A stretch of 64,000 bases of DNA from Sulfitobacter sediminilitoris (GTDB lineage Bacteria > Pseudomonadota > Alphaproteobacteria > Rhodobacterales > Rhodobacteraceae): NCBI RefSeq assembly GCF_010667575.1, contig NZ_JAABNT010000003.1, positions 310,001 to 374,000 on the forward strand. The letters are read 5' to 3'. Made by a program: the position numbers and the translations under genes. This document shows, piece by piece, positions 1 through 9,448 of the stretch. Positions within the stretch are counted from its first letter, which is position 1; every line of letters begins with the position of its first letter. The notes beneath the pieces were generated by a model. That model was not told the DNA's origin, ran no database searches, and saw only the letters and a program-made list of their open reading frames with translations.

Positions 1-1
1 G

Positions 2-1138
2 TTGCAGATCATCGCCAACGCAATGCTTTCGGTCACGATTTTTTCGATCACGGTTATGGTCACTGTCTACCGCTCGTCCTCGACCCAATGGACACCGCGA
101 GTGCATCGGCTAATCATACAGGACCGCACAACCCAGAACACACTTGCGGTGTTCATCGGGGCCTATGTCTATGCGCTGGTCGCTATCATCATGCGCGAGT
201 TGGGGATATACGTCCACGACCGCGCGCTTGTGCTTTTTGGGATGACGGTCATCGTGCTGGTGGTGATTGTTGTCTACCTGATCCGCTGGGTGTTGCATCT
301 GCAGACCTTTGGCAGTCTGATCGACACCACCCGCCAGATTGAGGACGTGACCCGCGCTCAATTCAAGGATCGGTTGGAAAATCCCTGTCTTGGGGCCAAT
401 CCGCTGATAGATGATGTGCCCTCGGACGCACAGGCCATCTGTGCGAAAGAAAGCGGCTATATTCAGCATATCTATCCAGAAGCGCTGAATAGCATGGCTG
501 AGAAACGGGGAGTGAAGCTGTATCTGACCAAGAACATCGGACAGTTCGTCTTTTTGAATGAACCCCTGCTTATGGTTGGCGGTTTTGACCAAAGCGATCA
601 ATGCGACGGCGATTTAGAGGGTTTCGCAAGCGAGCTTCAGGAATGCATCGTGTTGGGCGACCTGCGTACTTTTGATCAGGACCCCCGTTTCGGTCTTGTG
701 GTCATGGGCGAGGTCGCTTCCAAGGCTTTGTCACCCGGTGTGAATGACCCCGGCACCGCGATTGATGTTATCACCCGGATCGGTCGCATTCTGTCCAACT
801 ATTCAGACGAGGTGGCACGCGACCGCGACACCAAACTGGAACACATATACGTTCGTCCGCTCGACCCACGCGATCTGATTGATGACGGCTTTGGCGCGCT
901 CGCGCGGGACGGCCGGGAAGTCGTCGAGGTGCAGCAGCGGTTGCAGGTCATCATGTCCGGGCTGATGCGTCACCCTGATGACGGGCTCGGCAAGGCGGCG
1001 CGAGAGGCGGCCGAGAACTACCTGCGCCGCAGTCTGCATGCCATCGACTTTGAACCTGATCGCAAACGGGTGCTGTCCTCGGCGCGGGATGATGTACAGA
1101 ACGCTGTGGGCCGCGAGGTTGCAGGCGCAGGCGCCTGA
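2..1138 (+). CDS. DUF2254 family predicted membrane protein (5' end outside window)
   Basis: The frame is open to the left edge, so the true start lies outside the window; 378 residues are visible. The first ~100 residues hold three hydrophobic helices, followed by a soluble domain. The ALSPGVNDPGTA stretch near residue 245 resembles the ALSPGxNDP signature of DUF2254 proteins, inner-membrane proteins of unknown function usually a little over 400 residues long. Only a small N-terminal part seems to be missing. It is followed by a 116-base gap and a co-directional flavoprotein gene. No role can be assigned from sequence. Confidence 0.8.
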   Translation: MQIIANAMLSVTIFSITVMVTVYRSSSTQWTPRVHRLIIQDRTTQNTLAVFIGAYVYALVAIIMRELGIYVHDRALVLFGMTVIVLVVIVVYLIRWVLHLQTFGSLIDTTRQIEDVTRAQFKDRLENPCLGANPLIDDVPSDAQAICAKESGYIQHIYPEALNSMAEKRGVKLYLTKNIGQFVFLNEPLLMVGGFDQSDQCDGDLEGFASELQECIVLGDLRTFDQDPRFGLVVMGEVASKALSPGVNDPGTAIDVITRIGRILSNYSDEVARDRDTKLEHIYVRPLDPRDLIDDGFGALARDGREVVEVQQRLQVIMSGLMRHPDDGLGKAAREAAENYLRRSLHAIDFEPDRKRVLSSARDDVQNAVGREVAGAGA

Positions 1139-1207
1139 AAGGGATCGTTGCCAAACTTGACCAACGGCGACGAGGCATGTCGTGAATGGGCATTCTTGCT
1201 AATGCCG

Positions 1208-1240
1208 GTGGGTTCAGATTGCGGTAAAACGCGAACCCAC
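1208..1240. repeat. Inverted repeat in the leader of the flavoprotein gene
   Basis: GTGGGTTC at 1208-1215 pairs perfectly with GAACCCAC at 1233-1240 across a 17-base loop, ending 14 bases before the downstream ATG. There is no T run, so it is not a convincing terminator. It could be an operator or an RNA hairpin near the ribosome binding site of the 1255 gene. Confidence 0.45.
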
Positions 1241-1254
1241 ATTAGGACACCCAC

Positions 1255-3678
1255 ATGCGCACCCATGCTCAGGCCGTCGTCATCGGAGGCGGCGTTATCG
1301 GCTGCTCCATCCTTTATCACCTGACCAAGCTGGGCTGGACCGATGTCGTGCTGCTGGAGCGGGATGAGCTAACGTCCGGGTCAACTTGGCATGCGGCGGC
1401 AAACATTCACGGGCTGCACGACAACAACAACATCACCCGCATCCAGAACTATACCATGGACCTATACAATGCGCTGGAGGCTGAGACGGGTCAAAGCTGC
1501 GGTGTGTTTCAACCCGGTTCTCTGTATCTGGCCCAAACAGAGGCCCGCGAGCACCAGTTGCGTCTGCAAGCGGCCAAGGCGAAGTATTATGGGCTGCCGT
1601 TTCGCGAAGTGAGCCGTGCCGAGGCGGAAGCGCTGCATCCACTTGTCGACTATGATGGCATTCGCTGCATCATGTTCGAAGAGAACGGTGGCAACGTCGA
1701 TCCGTCAGGCGTCACCAATGCCTATGCTGTAGGTGCGCGGCAGAACGGGGCCGAGATCATCAGATTCTGTCCGGTGACGGGGACAGAGCAACAAGCCGAC
1801 GGTACATGGATCGTGCGGACTGAAAAGGGCGATATTGCCACGCATTGGATCGTCAATGCTGCCGGTCTTTGGGGTCGGGAGGTGGCCGCACTGGCCGGCA
1901 TCAAACTACCCTTGCAGCCGACCGAACATCAGTACTTTGTCACCGAGACGATTGCAGAGATCGCCGGGATGGACCGCCGCCTGCCGTCGGTGGCGGACCG
2001 GGACGGCGAATACTACCTGCGGCAAGAGGGCAAGGGCCTGCTTGTCGGTGCCTATGAAAAAGACCTGCGCTTCTGGGCCGAGGAGGGCACGCCGCAGGGC
2101 TTTGGCCATGAATTGTTTGCCGACGATCTGGAACGGATCGAAGACAACATGATGCGTGCCATCGCACGCGTTCCCGCGGTCGGTGAAGCCGGTATCAAGC
2201 GCGTAATCAACGGACCGATGATCTGGTCTCCGGACAGCAACGTGCTGTTTGGGCCGGTGCCGGAACTGCGTAACTATTTCTGTTGTAACGGGATCATTCC
2301 AGGGTTCTCGCAGTCGGGCGGCATGGGGCTTCTGGCCGCCGATTGGATCGTGACCGGCGAAAGCCGATATGACATGTTCGCGTGGGATGTCGCGCGCTTT
2401 GGCGATTGGGCCGATGCCGCTTTCACCAAGGCGCGTGTGGGCGACCAATACGCCAATCGCTTCAAGATCCATTTTCCAAATGAAGAACGCCAGGCTGGAC
2501 GGCCCATGCGCAAGCGGCCGGCTTATGAGGCCCAGCGCGATCTGGGTGCAGTCTTTGGCCTGAACTACGGTTGGGAGCATCCGCTTTACTATGGCTACCC
2601 GGTTGGTTCGGTGGATGAGACCGAAGGATTTACCCGGCAAGGCTGGTGGGATCAGGTGGGCACCGAATGTCGCATGCTGCGTGACCATGCGGGCATCATC
2701 GACATCTCGAACTTTGCGAAATACCGCTGCAAAGGACCGGGGGCAGAGACGTGGCTCAACAGTCTTTTTGCCAACAACATGCCCAAGACCGTTGGCCGGT
2801 CCTGTTTGACACCGCTGATCGGGGTGCGCGGTGGCATCGCCGGAGATTTCACCGTGACGCGGTTGGCCGAGGATGAGTTCTGGATCATCGGCTCAGGCAT
2901 GGCAGAGCGCTATCAACAACGGTTCTTCCGTGCCCTGCCGCTGCCTGATAGCACGACGTTTGGCAGTTATACTGAGGCCATGTGCGGGTTTAACGTTGCC
3001 GGTCCCAAGTCGCGCGAGATGTTGCAGCGCATGACGAATACCTCGCTTGCAACCGAGGATTTCCCCTTCATGCACTCAAAGTGGATCGAACTTGCAGGTG
3101 TGCGCTGCCTCGCGCTGCGGGTCAGTTTCACAGGTGATCTGGGGTGGGAACTGCACTGTGACACGCAGGATCAGGCGCGTCTTTTCGCGGCGCTCATTGC
3201 GGCCGGGACGGAGGTCGGTGCAGGGCCGGTCGGGTCACGTGCACTGATGTCGCTGAGGGTTGAAAAGGGGTATGGCTCATGGAGCCGGGAATATTCTCCT
3301 GAGTATTGGCCGCAAGAAGTGGGGCTGGACCGACTTTGCAAGATGGACAAGGACTTCCTCAATAAACCTGCTGTGGCAGAGACACTTGCCAAGCCCGCCC
3401 GCGAGCATTTGGTTCTGCTTGCACTGGACGCTGCCCAGACGGACGCATCGCATGCGGATGCGACGGGGGGCGAGCCGATCTTCAAGGATGGCAAGGGAAT
3501 AGGACGGGTCACCTCCGGGGCCTATGGCTATTCGGTTGGCCAGTCGCTGGCGCTGGGGTTCGTGACGCATGCGCAGGCAGGGGATGAGGTCGAGGTGATG
3601 GTTCTGGGCAGGCCGCACCGGGCGGTAATCCTGTCTGAGCCGCCGTTCGATCCAAAAGGCGAACGCCTGCGGGCCTAA
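1255..3678 (+). CDS. FAD-dependent dimethylglycine/sarcosine dehydrogenase-like protein with GcvT domain
   Basis: 807 residues. The N-terminus has a dinucleotide-binding GGGVIG motif near residue 10 and a SGSTWHAA segment near residue 45, whose His matches the covalent FAD site of the dimethylglycine/sarcosine dehydrogenase family. Residues ~1-370 form the DAO-type oxidase domain, ~375-430 the FAO_M linker, and ~430-800 the aminomethyltransferase (GcvT, folate-binding) domain. Members demethylate N-methylated glycines and pass the one-carbon unit to tetrahydrofolate. The exact substrate (dimethylglycine, sarcosine or another N-methyl compound) cannot be read from the sequence. Such genes are common in roseobacters that use glycine betaine and related osmolytes. 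It stands alone, 6 bases from a convergent gene. Confidence 0.88.
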   Translation: MRTHAQAVVIGGGVIGCSILYHLTKLGWTDVVLLERDELTSGSTWHAAANIHGLHDNNNITRIQNYTMDLYNALEAETGQSCGVFQPGSLYLAQTEAREHQLRLQAAKAKYYGLPFREVSRAEAEALHPLVDYDGIRCIMFEENGGNVDPSGVTNAYAVGARQNGAEIIRFCPVTGTEQQADGTWIVRTEKGDIATHWIVNAAGLWGREVAALAGIKLPLQPTEHQYFVTETIAEIAGMDRRLPSVADRDGEYYLRQEGKGLLVGAYEKDLRFWAEEGTPQGFGHELFADDLERIEDNMMRAIARVPAVGEAGIKRVINGPMIWSPDSNVLFGPVPELRNYFCCNGIIPGFSQSGGMGLLAADWIVTGESRYDMFAWDVARFGDWADAAFTKARVGDQYANRFKIHFPNEERQAGRPMRKRPAYEAQRDLGAVFGLNYGWEHPLYYGYPVGSVDETEGFTRQGWWDQVGTECRMLRDHAGIIDISNFAKYRCKGPGAETWLNSLFANNMPKTVGRSCLTPLIGVRGGIAGDFTVTRLAEDEFWIIGSGMAERYQQRFFRALPLPDSTTFGSYTEAMCGFNVAGPKSREMLQRMTNTSLATEDFPFMHSKWIELAGVRCLALRVSFTGDLGWELHCDTQDQARLFAALIAAGTEVGAGPVGSRALMSLRVEKGYGSWSREYSPEYWPQEVGLDRLCKMDKDFLNKPAVAETLAKPAREHLVLLALDAAQTDASHADATGGEPIFKDGKGIGRVTSGAYGYSVGQSLALGFVTHAQAGDEVEVMVLGRPHRAVILSEPPFDPKGERLRA

Positions 3679-3684
3679 GCCGGG

Positions 3685-4671
3685 TCACGCGGGTGGCATG
3701 CTTCCGATCCCGAATTTTCTTAAAGTTCTGGATCGGCCTTTCATGACCGAAAAGTCGTATCGCACCGGCTTCTCGGAGTGAATCAGGAGTGTTTTCATCA
3801 ACTGCTTGCTGATCGGTTCGGTAAAAAGGATCCTGCAGTCGGTTGACACATCGCACAGCAGCTTGGCAGTCATTGCGGTGTCCTGAATATGAAGCGTGCA
3901 ATAGGTCCCCGTGGTAACGCCCTCAATGGTTTGCGCATCGTCAGGTGACGCAGGCAGGAAGACGCAACCGTGTCGCCCAAGGACTGTGACATTGCCGGGG
4001 ACCGCATTCATCATGCAGATGAATTCTGCAGGCACCTGGCAGATACGCCGATTGCGTCGCAGGACCTGAACCAGCACAAGACTGTAGTGCACAAACAGCA
4101 CCAAAGCTACGGCAAGGACCACACCGGCAATCAAGCGGGCAAGCAGATTGAGGTTGAAACTTTCCTCAAGAAACGCCTGCTGCGCCGGGGACAGCATGGG
4201 TTTCCTCTGCGATCCGAGGCCAAGAGAGTGATCGCGGGGCGATTGATAGCCTCTGTGATGATCGGTCGCTACGCTCCCGCTTTGAACGGACGTCCCGGCG
4301 CGGTGGTCACATGCTGTATCCACGATCTCCCGCGCGCGCCCCAAGTCTTGTTGCATTCTGGGGCTGAACTGAAAGGTGTCCCTGTTTGCAGCTTCGCTGA
4401 TGAACTTCAATTGAGTCAGAAAGTTTCGCAGGTCGCCAAAGGCAGAGGCTTGTCCGGTGCCCCTGAGCACCAAAAGCACATCGTCGTTGTTGATTTCATG
4501 GATTGTCTGATTCAATTCGCGGAGTGAAGCCGCGCTATGCGCCTTGCCCATCGAAAAATTTTGTTCTGCAAGTTCAATGCTGTGCATCAAGGCCGAACAT
4601 CCGGCAAGTGCCGGACCGGACATGGTCAGGTAAAGCGTGAGGACGCGAATGAAACAGTGAATCACACGCAT
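3685..4671 (-). CDS. Unknown envelope protein: signal peptide, internal TM helix, C-terminal domain
   Basis: 328 residues from the ATG at 4671; a TTG 45 bases upstream would add a polar extension in front of the signal peptide and is less likely. The N-terminus is a signal peptide ending ALAGC, which fits either a lipobox or an ALA cleavage site. Residues ~30-145 are a polar, probably periplasmic region. A strong hydrophobic helix follows near residue 180, then a short basic stretch and a ~110-residue C-terminal domain that looks like a small beta-rich cytoplasmic module. A PilZ-type fold is possible but I do not see the RxxxR and DxSxxG motifs clearly. No family recognised. It is convergent with the flavoprotein gene. 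Confidence 0.7.
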   Translation of the reverse strand: MRVIHCFIRVLTLYLTMSGPALAGCSALMHSIELAEQNFSMGKAHSAASLRELNQTIHEINNDDVLLVLRGTGQASAFGDLRNFLTQLKFISEAANRDTFQFSPRMQQDLGRAREIVDTACDHRAGTSVQSGSVATDHHRGYQSPRDHSLGLGSQRKPMLSPAQQAFLEESFNLNLLARLIAGVVLAVALVLFVHYSLVLVQVLRRNRRICQVPAEFICMMNAVPGNVTVLGRHGCVFLPASPDDAQTIEGVTTGTYCTLHIQDTAMTAKLLCDVSTDCRILFTEPISKQLMKTLLIHSEKPVRYDFSVMKGRSRTLRKFGIGSMPPA

Positions 4672-4763
4672 GTCGGGGCCGGTCTCCGCAGCGGCCCGCC
4701 ATCGGGCCTTTCGCAAATTTAGGGCCGCAAACGTTTCGGTGGGCTTAATCGGACCGGATGACC

Positions 4764-6071
4764 CTAGAGAGGTCTGATCTTGAGCTGGGTGATCCGGTTG
4801 CCGTCCCGCGCGGTCACTTCAAACCTGAAACCATGAAAACTAAAGACCTGACCCGGTGTTGGAATCATCTGGGCCTCATGGATGACGAGGCCTGCCAGGG
4901 TATTTGCCTCATCATCGGGCAATGACCAGTCAGTCGCGCGATTAAGGTCGCGGATCGTCATGGCACCATCGACGTAATAATTTCCGTCTTCTCCCGGCAA
5001 CAAGGGGTGATCCGCGTCGGGGTCAAATTCATCCGTAATCTCGCCCACGATTTCCTCAAGGATGTCTTCAAGGGTGATCAATCCCTGAAGGGAGCCATAT
5101 TCGTCCACCACCAGCGCAAAATGCGTTCGACGGCGCAGAAACTGGCGCATCTGTTCGTCAAGGGTGGACGTTTCCGGCACGAAATACGGCTTCATTGCCA
5201 CAGAAGACACGTCAAACTTCTTCAGCGCCGAAGCATCGCCCTCTGGTCCGCCAATCAGCTTGTACATCGCGCGCAGCAGGTCCTTTGCGTGGATGACGCC
5301 GATGATGTTTTCTGGGTCGTCGCGAAAGACCGGCAGGCGGGTGTGATTGGATTGTAGACACTGGTCGAGGATATCGGACGGATCGCTGTCTGCGTCGATC
5401 ATCTCGATCCCGGAGCGGTGAAGCATGATTTCTTCGACAACCCGCTCTCTCAAATCCAATGCGCCGAGAATACGGTCACGGTCTTCTTTTTCGACCACGC
5501 CTTCGGAATGGCCCAGTTGCAGCGCGCCTGCGATTTCCTCGCGCACGGCAAGGATGTTGCTGTCGGGGTCTACTGTCACACCCAACAGCCGCAAAATGCC
5601 GCGCACAAACAGGCGTACCGCAGATACGACCGGGGCAAATACCAAAACCACAAGCCCGATGGGCCGAGACACAAGGGCGGCAGCCCGTTCGGAATTCGTT
5701 ATGGCATAAGTCTTGGGCAGGACCTCCGCGAACACCAGCACCAGCAGCGTCATGACCAAGGTTGCCAACGCCACACCGCTTTCGCCGAACAGCCGCGTAA
5801 ACAGCGCGGTCGCAAGGGAGGCTGCGAGGATATTTACAAGGTTGTTGCCCAACAGGACTGAGCCGATCAGGCGTTCGTTATCTTCGGTGATCCTGAGCGC
5901 CCGTTCGGCGCCGCGCGATCCCTTGTCAGCCTGCGCACGCAGTTTGCCGCGCGATGCAGCCGTCAGGGCGGTTTCTGAGCCGGAGAAGAAGCCGGAGAGG
6001 ATCAGCAGAAAAAGGATGATGCCTGCGCTGAACCAGAAAGCGCTGTCAATCAGCGCGGGGGCGGTTTCCAT
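4764..6071 (-). CDS. HlyC/CorC family transporter (CNNM/DUF21 - CBS pair - CorC_HlyC)
   Basis: 435 residues in the family layout. The N-terminal ~190 residues contain four hydrophobic segments of the CNNM (DUF21) membrane domain, including GSETALTAA near residue 30. A CBS domain pair follows at ~210-340 (LPVFRDDPENIIGVIHAKDLL, then VVDEYGSLQGLITLEDILEEIVGEI), and a C-terminal CorC_HlyC domain of ~80 residues ends the protein. CNNM proteins are linked to Mg2+/Co2+ efflux or homeostasis; the ion moved here is not known. It lies head-to-head with the phosphoesterase gene, 87 bases apart. In Rhodobacterales this family is often found near aroK, aroB and xerD, as here. Confidence 0.88.
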   Translation of the reverse strand: METAPALIDSAFWFSAGIILFLLILSGFFSGSETALTAASRGKLRAQADKGSRGAERALRITEDNERLIGSVLLGNNLVNILAASLATALFTRLFGESGVALATLVMTLLVLVFAEVLPKTYAITNSERAAALVSRPIGLVVLVFAPVVSAVRLFVRGILRLLGVTVDPDSNILAVREEIAGALQLGHSEGVVEKEDRDRILGALDLRERVVEEIMLHRSGIEMIDADSDPSDILDQCLQSNHTRLPVFRDDPENIIGVIHAKDLLRAMYKLIGGPEGDASALKKFDVSSVAMKPYFVPETSTLDEQMRQFLRRRTHFALVVDEYGSLQGLITLEDILEEIVGEITDEFDPDADHPLLPGEDGNYYVDGAMTIRDLNRATDWSLPDDEANTLAGLVIHEAQMIPTPGQVFSFHGFRFEVTARDGNRITQLKIRPL

Positions 6072-6158
6072 TGATGACCATGTCCATGTGATAAGATACT
6101 GTTATGGGTTATGGGGGCGCAGGCCCCGGCGTTCAAGGGCAAGGACGAGGAGTGTTCC

Positions 6159-6977
6159 ATGCAGCATCGTGATCTTGGGATCCTGAATGGACCGGTTTTG
6201 CTTTTTGGCGGGCCATATTCGAATGCTCAGGCGCTTGATGCACTGATCGGTGTTGCAGCCACACGAGGTATCCCTGCCAAGCAGATGATCTGTACCGGAG
6301 ACGTAGTTGCTTACTGCGGTGCACCAGTTGAAACGGTGGCGAAAATCCGTTCCTTGGGGTGCCCTGTCGTCGCTGGCAATTGCGAAATTCAGCTGGGGCA
6401 GGGTGCGACAGACTGCGGGTGCGGTTTTGAGGAAGGCTCGGCCTGCGATCTTTTGAGCGTAGGTTGGTATAGCTTTGCCAGCCGAGCGCTTGCGCAAGAT
6501 GACAAGGATTGGATGGCAGCTCTTCCCGATGTGCTGAGCTTTACGTATCAGGGCGCGCGCTATGCTGTGATCCATGGCGGCGCGACGGAAGTGGCGCGGT
6601 TCATCTGGTCCAGCACTGATCCTGCGGCTTTTGCGCAGGAATGGGCCGCTCTCAAAGAGAGGATCGGTCAGGTTGACCACATCATCGCCGGTCATTGTGG
6701 CATTCCGTTTCAAAAGACCACAGCTTACGGCCAATGGATCAACGCGGGTGTCATTGGTATGCCGCCGCATGATGGTCGCCAACAGACCCGCTATGCGGTG
6801 CTGGACGGGGGCGAGGTACGGTTTGTGCGGCTCAGCTATGACGCGGAGGGGGCGGCTAGGGATATGGCCCAAGCAGGATTGCCCGAAGGATACAGGCGCG
6901 GGTTGCTAAGCGGCTATTGGCCGTCTGAGGATGTCTTGCCATCTGATTTGCGGCTGCCGTCCTTGGCCAGCGGATGA
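6159..6977 (+). CDS. Metallophosphoesterase family protein
   Basis: 272 residues from the ATG at 6159, preceded by GGACGAGGAG; an upstream in-frame ATG at 6111 lacks a ribosome binding site. Metal-binding motifs of the calcineurin-like fold appear in order: TGDVV near residue 44, AGNCE near residue 73, IHGG near residue 145 and AGHCG near residue 185. The N-terminal DxH motif is absent: the first strand reads LLFGGPYSN, so one metal ligand is unusual or replaced. Substrate unknown. Its 3' end overlaps the 3' end of the convergent xerD by 64 bases. Confidence 0.78.
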   Translation: MQHRDLGILNGPVLLFGGPYSNAQALDALIGVAATRGIPAKQMICTGDVVAYCGAPVETVAKIRSLGCPVVAGNCEIQLGQGATDCGCGFEEGSACDLLSVGWYSFASRALAQDDKDWMAALPDVLSFTYQGARYAVIHGGATEVARFIWSSTDPAAFAQEWAALKERIGQVDHIIAGHCGIPFQKTTAYGQWINAGVIGMPPHDGRQQTRYAVLDGGEVRFVRLSYDAEGAARDMAQAGLPEGYRRGLLSGYWPSEDVLPSDLRLPSLASG

Positions 6978-7888
6978 CGCTCCAAGACCAGCTCTGACAA
7001 CCGCTCTTCCAGCACATGGGTATAAATCTCGGTCGTTGCGACATCGGCATGGCCTAGCATTGTCTGAATGGCCCGCAGATCTGCCCCGTTGGCCAACAGG
7101 TGGGTAGCAAAGGCATGGCGCAGCGTATGCGGCGTGACTTTCGATGGCTCAACCCCCGCACTGACGGCGAATTCCTTGATCAGAAGATAGAAACGGTGCC
7201 GGGTCAGAAAACCTGACGCGCCGCGTGATGGAAAAAGGAAACGTGAGATCGGCTTGCGTTTTATTCGGGCTTCTTCATCCTGCCGGTCCCGGACGACAAG
7301 CCATGCGCTCAATGCCTCACGAGCAGGCGGAGACAGCGGCACCATACGTTCTTTGCCGCCCTTACCCATGATCAGCAACAGGCGCGGGTCCCCCCGCGTG
7401 GCGGCAATTGGGAGGCTTACCAGTTCGCTCACCCGCATGCCGGTAGCGTAAAGCAGTTCCATCAGGCAGGTGTTGCGCAGCTGGTCCGACTGATTGCGGC
7501 CCGATGCGCGTGCTGCCTCCAGCAAACGGTCCACCTCTTCCTCGCTGAGGATTTTCGGCAGGCGCTTGTCCTGACCGGGGCCGGAAATCTGTATTGCGGG
7601 GTTGTCTTCACGCAGACCTTCTTCGAAGGCAAAACGATAAAGCTGTTTGATTGCTGAAAGCCGCCGGGCGCGGGTGGATCTGGCCAGCCCTTGAGCGTCG
7701 CAATGGACTAAATACGATTCAACATCTGATCGTTTGGCGGAAACGAAGTTCTGCTTTTGTCGTGACAGATAGGCATCAAAGTCCTTAAGGTCTCGCCCGT
7801 AGGCAAGCTGTGTATTGGTCGCAGCACCCAGTTCCGCCGCCTGTGCCTCAAGAAAGCTGGAAATCCAGTGGAAGGTCTCTGTCTGCAT
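6914..7888 (-). CDS. xerD: Tyrosine recombinase XerD
   Basis: 324 residues. A SAM-like N-terminal domain (~1-100) precedes the catalytic domain, in which the full active-site set is visible: R152 (GMRVSEL), K176 (GKGGKER), H254 and R257 (HTLRHAF), H280 (LGHADVATTEIYTH) and nucleophile Y289. XerD acts with XerC at dif to resolve chromosome dimers and depends on FtsK. It is an ordinary chromosomal copy, with no integrase-type extra N-terminal domain and no mobile element around it. It begins 3 bases after the upstream unknown gene, so the two are probably co-transcribed. Confidence 0.93.
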   Translation of the reverse strand: MQTETFHWISSFLEAQAAELGAATNTQLAYGRDLKDFDAYLSRQKQNFVSAKRSDVESYLVHCDAQGLARSTRARRLSAIKQLYRFAFEEGLREDNPAIQISGPGQDKRLPKILSEEEVDRLLEAARASGRNQSDQLRNTCLMELLYATGMRVSELVSLPIAATRGDPRLLLIMGKGGKERMVPLSPPAREALSAWLVVRDRQDEEARIKRKPISRFLFPSRGASGFLTRHRFYLLIKEFAVSAGVEPSKVTPHTLRHAFATHLLANGADLRAIQTMLGHADVATTEIYTHVLEERLSELVLERHPLAKDGSRKSDGKTSSDGQ

Positions 7889-7891
7889 TTC

Positions 7892-9448
7892 TTATCGCTC
7901 CAGCAACAAGGACTGAATTGCGGCGCGGCGGGCCGTGTTTTCAAGCCCAAGAGCGCGTAGTGTCGCCAAGGCATCCGTCAGGGCACGCGCATTGCCCTGA
8001 GTTCCCCTGTGAAGCAAAGAAAGAACATGAAGCATCGCTTCGCCCAGTCGATCCTGCTTTACCATTGCAACAAGATCTGAGCGGGGCATGGCCGTGTCGA
8101 AGGCATCATAGATCGCGGCCGCAGTCACATCATTCGGGCGGTTCCGGGGCACGCCGCCCAAGGCAATTCTCGCAGGCAGGCTGTCCGCCTCTACGCGGGC
8201 GGCTGCGCTCTCATATCCGGCCGAGAGCAGTTGAACGTCCAGTGCAATCTGACCTGCGCGGCCTTCAAGAGAAAGCGGCGAAATCGCATCGGCAAAGAGA
8301 GAGGCAAACGGCACTTCCAATCCCGCGCCAGCCATTGCGGTCCAAACCGCAGGCAGCGTTTTCGTGACGGCGTCGGTACTGCCAGTTCCCAGAGCGGTTT
8401 CAAAGCGCTGCAATGCGGCGACGCGGTCCCAAACGCCCCCCGACGCAGCCGGCTTGCGATCTGTGTACAGTCCCAAAAGCCGATTGTCGGGCAGGGCACC
8501 TGCGCGGGTCAACCGTTCGGCAGCCTCGATCTGAGCTTTCCACCCTGAGAGATCCCGCAAGTCTGCCACCGCATAGGCGCGGGGCAGGTTGCCGGTTGGG
8601 ATCGGCTCTCCGATGGTTTCAAACAACCTGAAACTAAGCGGATCCATTTCGCGCGGTGCGGTCAGCGCGGCCTCCGCCTCAAACGCCTCAGGATCAAGGA
8701 ACCGCGCGATCAGGGCCAGCTTTGCAGGTGGCATGAGGCCCAGCGCCTGTGCCGAACCAAAGGTCAGCGCCGCGTCATCCCATTTGCGCGCGCGTGCATC
8801 ACAAAAGATGCGACTACCATAATCTGTCGTCAGATGGGGCGCAGCGGTCAGCACCGCACAGGCGCGGTCCTCGGTTCCGGTCAGCAGACTGATCTGCATC
8901 CACAAATCGAAATGCGCGGACGATGTGGTGACACCTGCTTGTTCAATCAGCGACTGGGCAGGGTCCAGAGCCCCCAGCGCCACAAGCTTTTCTACCCGCG
9001 CCAGTGACAGCGCTTCCCCGGCGGATGCCTTGCCACCTGGTGCTGCCTCCTCGGCCAGCAAAATTGTATAAAGCAGCGATTGCGCTGCAGGCAGCGTGGG
9101 GTCTGGCAAAGCGGTGATGAGGCGGGTCAGGGTCGCCAGTTCACTGCCTGCCCAAATGCCTGTCGGCAAGCCAGTGATGCGTGTCGGTACGAGGCCAATC
9201 TCTCTCGGGCTGCCCTCTTCAAGATTTTGCACGCTGACATCGGGTGCAAGCGCGGTTTTGGCAACGGGCGGCTCATTCGGTCTTGATGCCACTGGTGGCT
9301 GCGACAGCGCCGTATTTGACTGCGTTCCTAACCAGTCGATCACGGAAAGCGGTGCCTGCGTTTGCGCGAAAGCGGGTGGGCACAAGCAGGTAACGGCAAG
9401 CGCTGCAATCATTCTACGAGTCCAGCTTCTCGCGGCTCTGGACGCCAT
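7892..9448 (-). CDS. Unknown exported protein, helical and alanine-rich
   Basis: 518 residues with a clear signal peptide (basic SRAARSWTRR, hydrophobic core, cleavage after AFA near residue 28). The mature part is rich in Ala and Leu, with repeated short helical segments resembling degenerate tetratricopeptide-type repeats, but no catalytic motif. Homologues beside xerD and aroK are, from memory, typical of Rhodobacterales and annotated as hypothetical. Its start codon directly follows the stop of the upstream 49-residue gene (TGAATGG), so translation is probably coupled. Periplasmic location is inferred. Confidence 0.7.
   Translation of the reverse strand: MASRAARSWTRRMIAALAVTCLCPPAFAQTQAPLSVIDWLGTQSNTALSQPPVASRPNEPPVAKTALAPDVSVQNLEEGSPREIGLVPTRITGLPTGIWAGSELATLTRLITALPDPTLPAAQSLLYTILLAEEAAPGGKASAGEALSLARVEKLVALGALDPAQSLIEQAGVTTSSAHFDLWMQISLLTGTEDRACAVLTAAPHLTTDYGSRIFCDARARKWDDAALTFGSAQALGLMPPAKLALIARFLDPEAFEAEAALTAPREMDPLSFRLFETIGEPIPTGNLPRAYAVADLRDLSGWKAQIEAAERLTRAGALPDNRLLGLYTDRKPAASGGVWDRVAALQRFETALGTGSTDAVTKTLPAVWTAMAGAGLEVPFASLFADAISPLSLEGRAGQIALDVQLLSAGYESAAARVEADSLPARIALGGVPRNRPNDVTAAAIYDAFDTAMPRSDLVAMVKQDRLGEAMLHVLSLLHRGTQGNARALTDALATLRALGLENTARRAAIQSLLLER

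Noticed and set aside
1906..2688. Long open frame (260 codons) on the minus strand inside the flavoprotein gene
   Set aside because: It lies wholly antisense to a clearly coding gene with intact family motifs and has no protein-like composition; it arises from high-GC codon bias.
6914..7888. xerD as a phage or island integrase
   Set aside because: Length and motifs are those of chromosomal XerD, neighbours are core genes, and no attachment site or tRNA is nearby.
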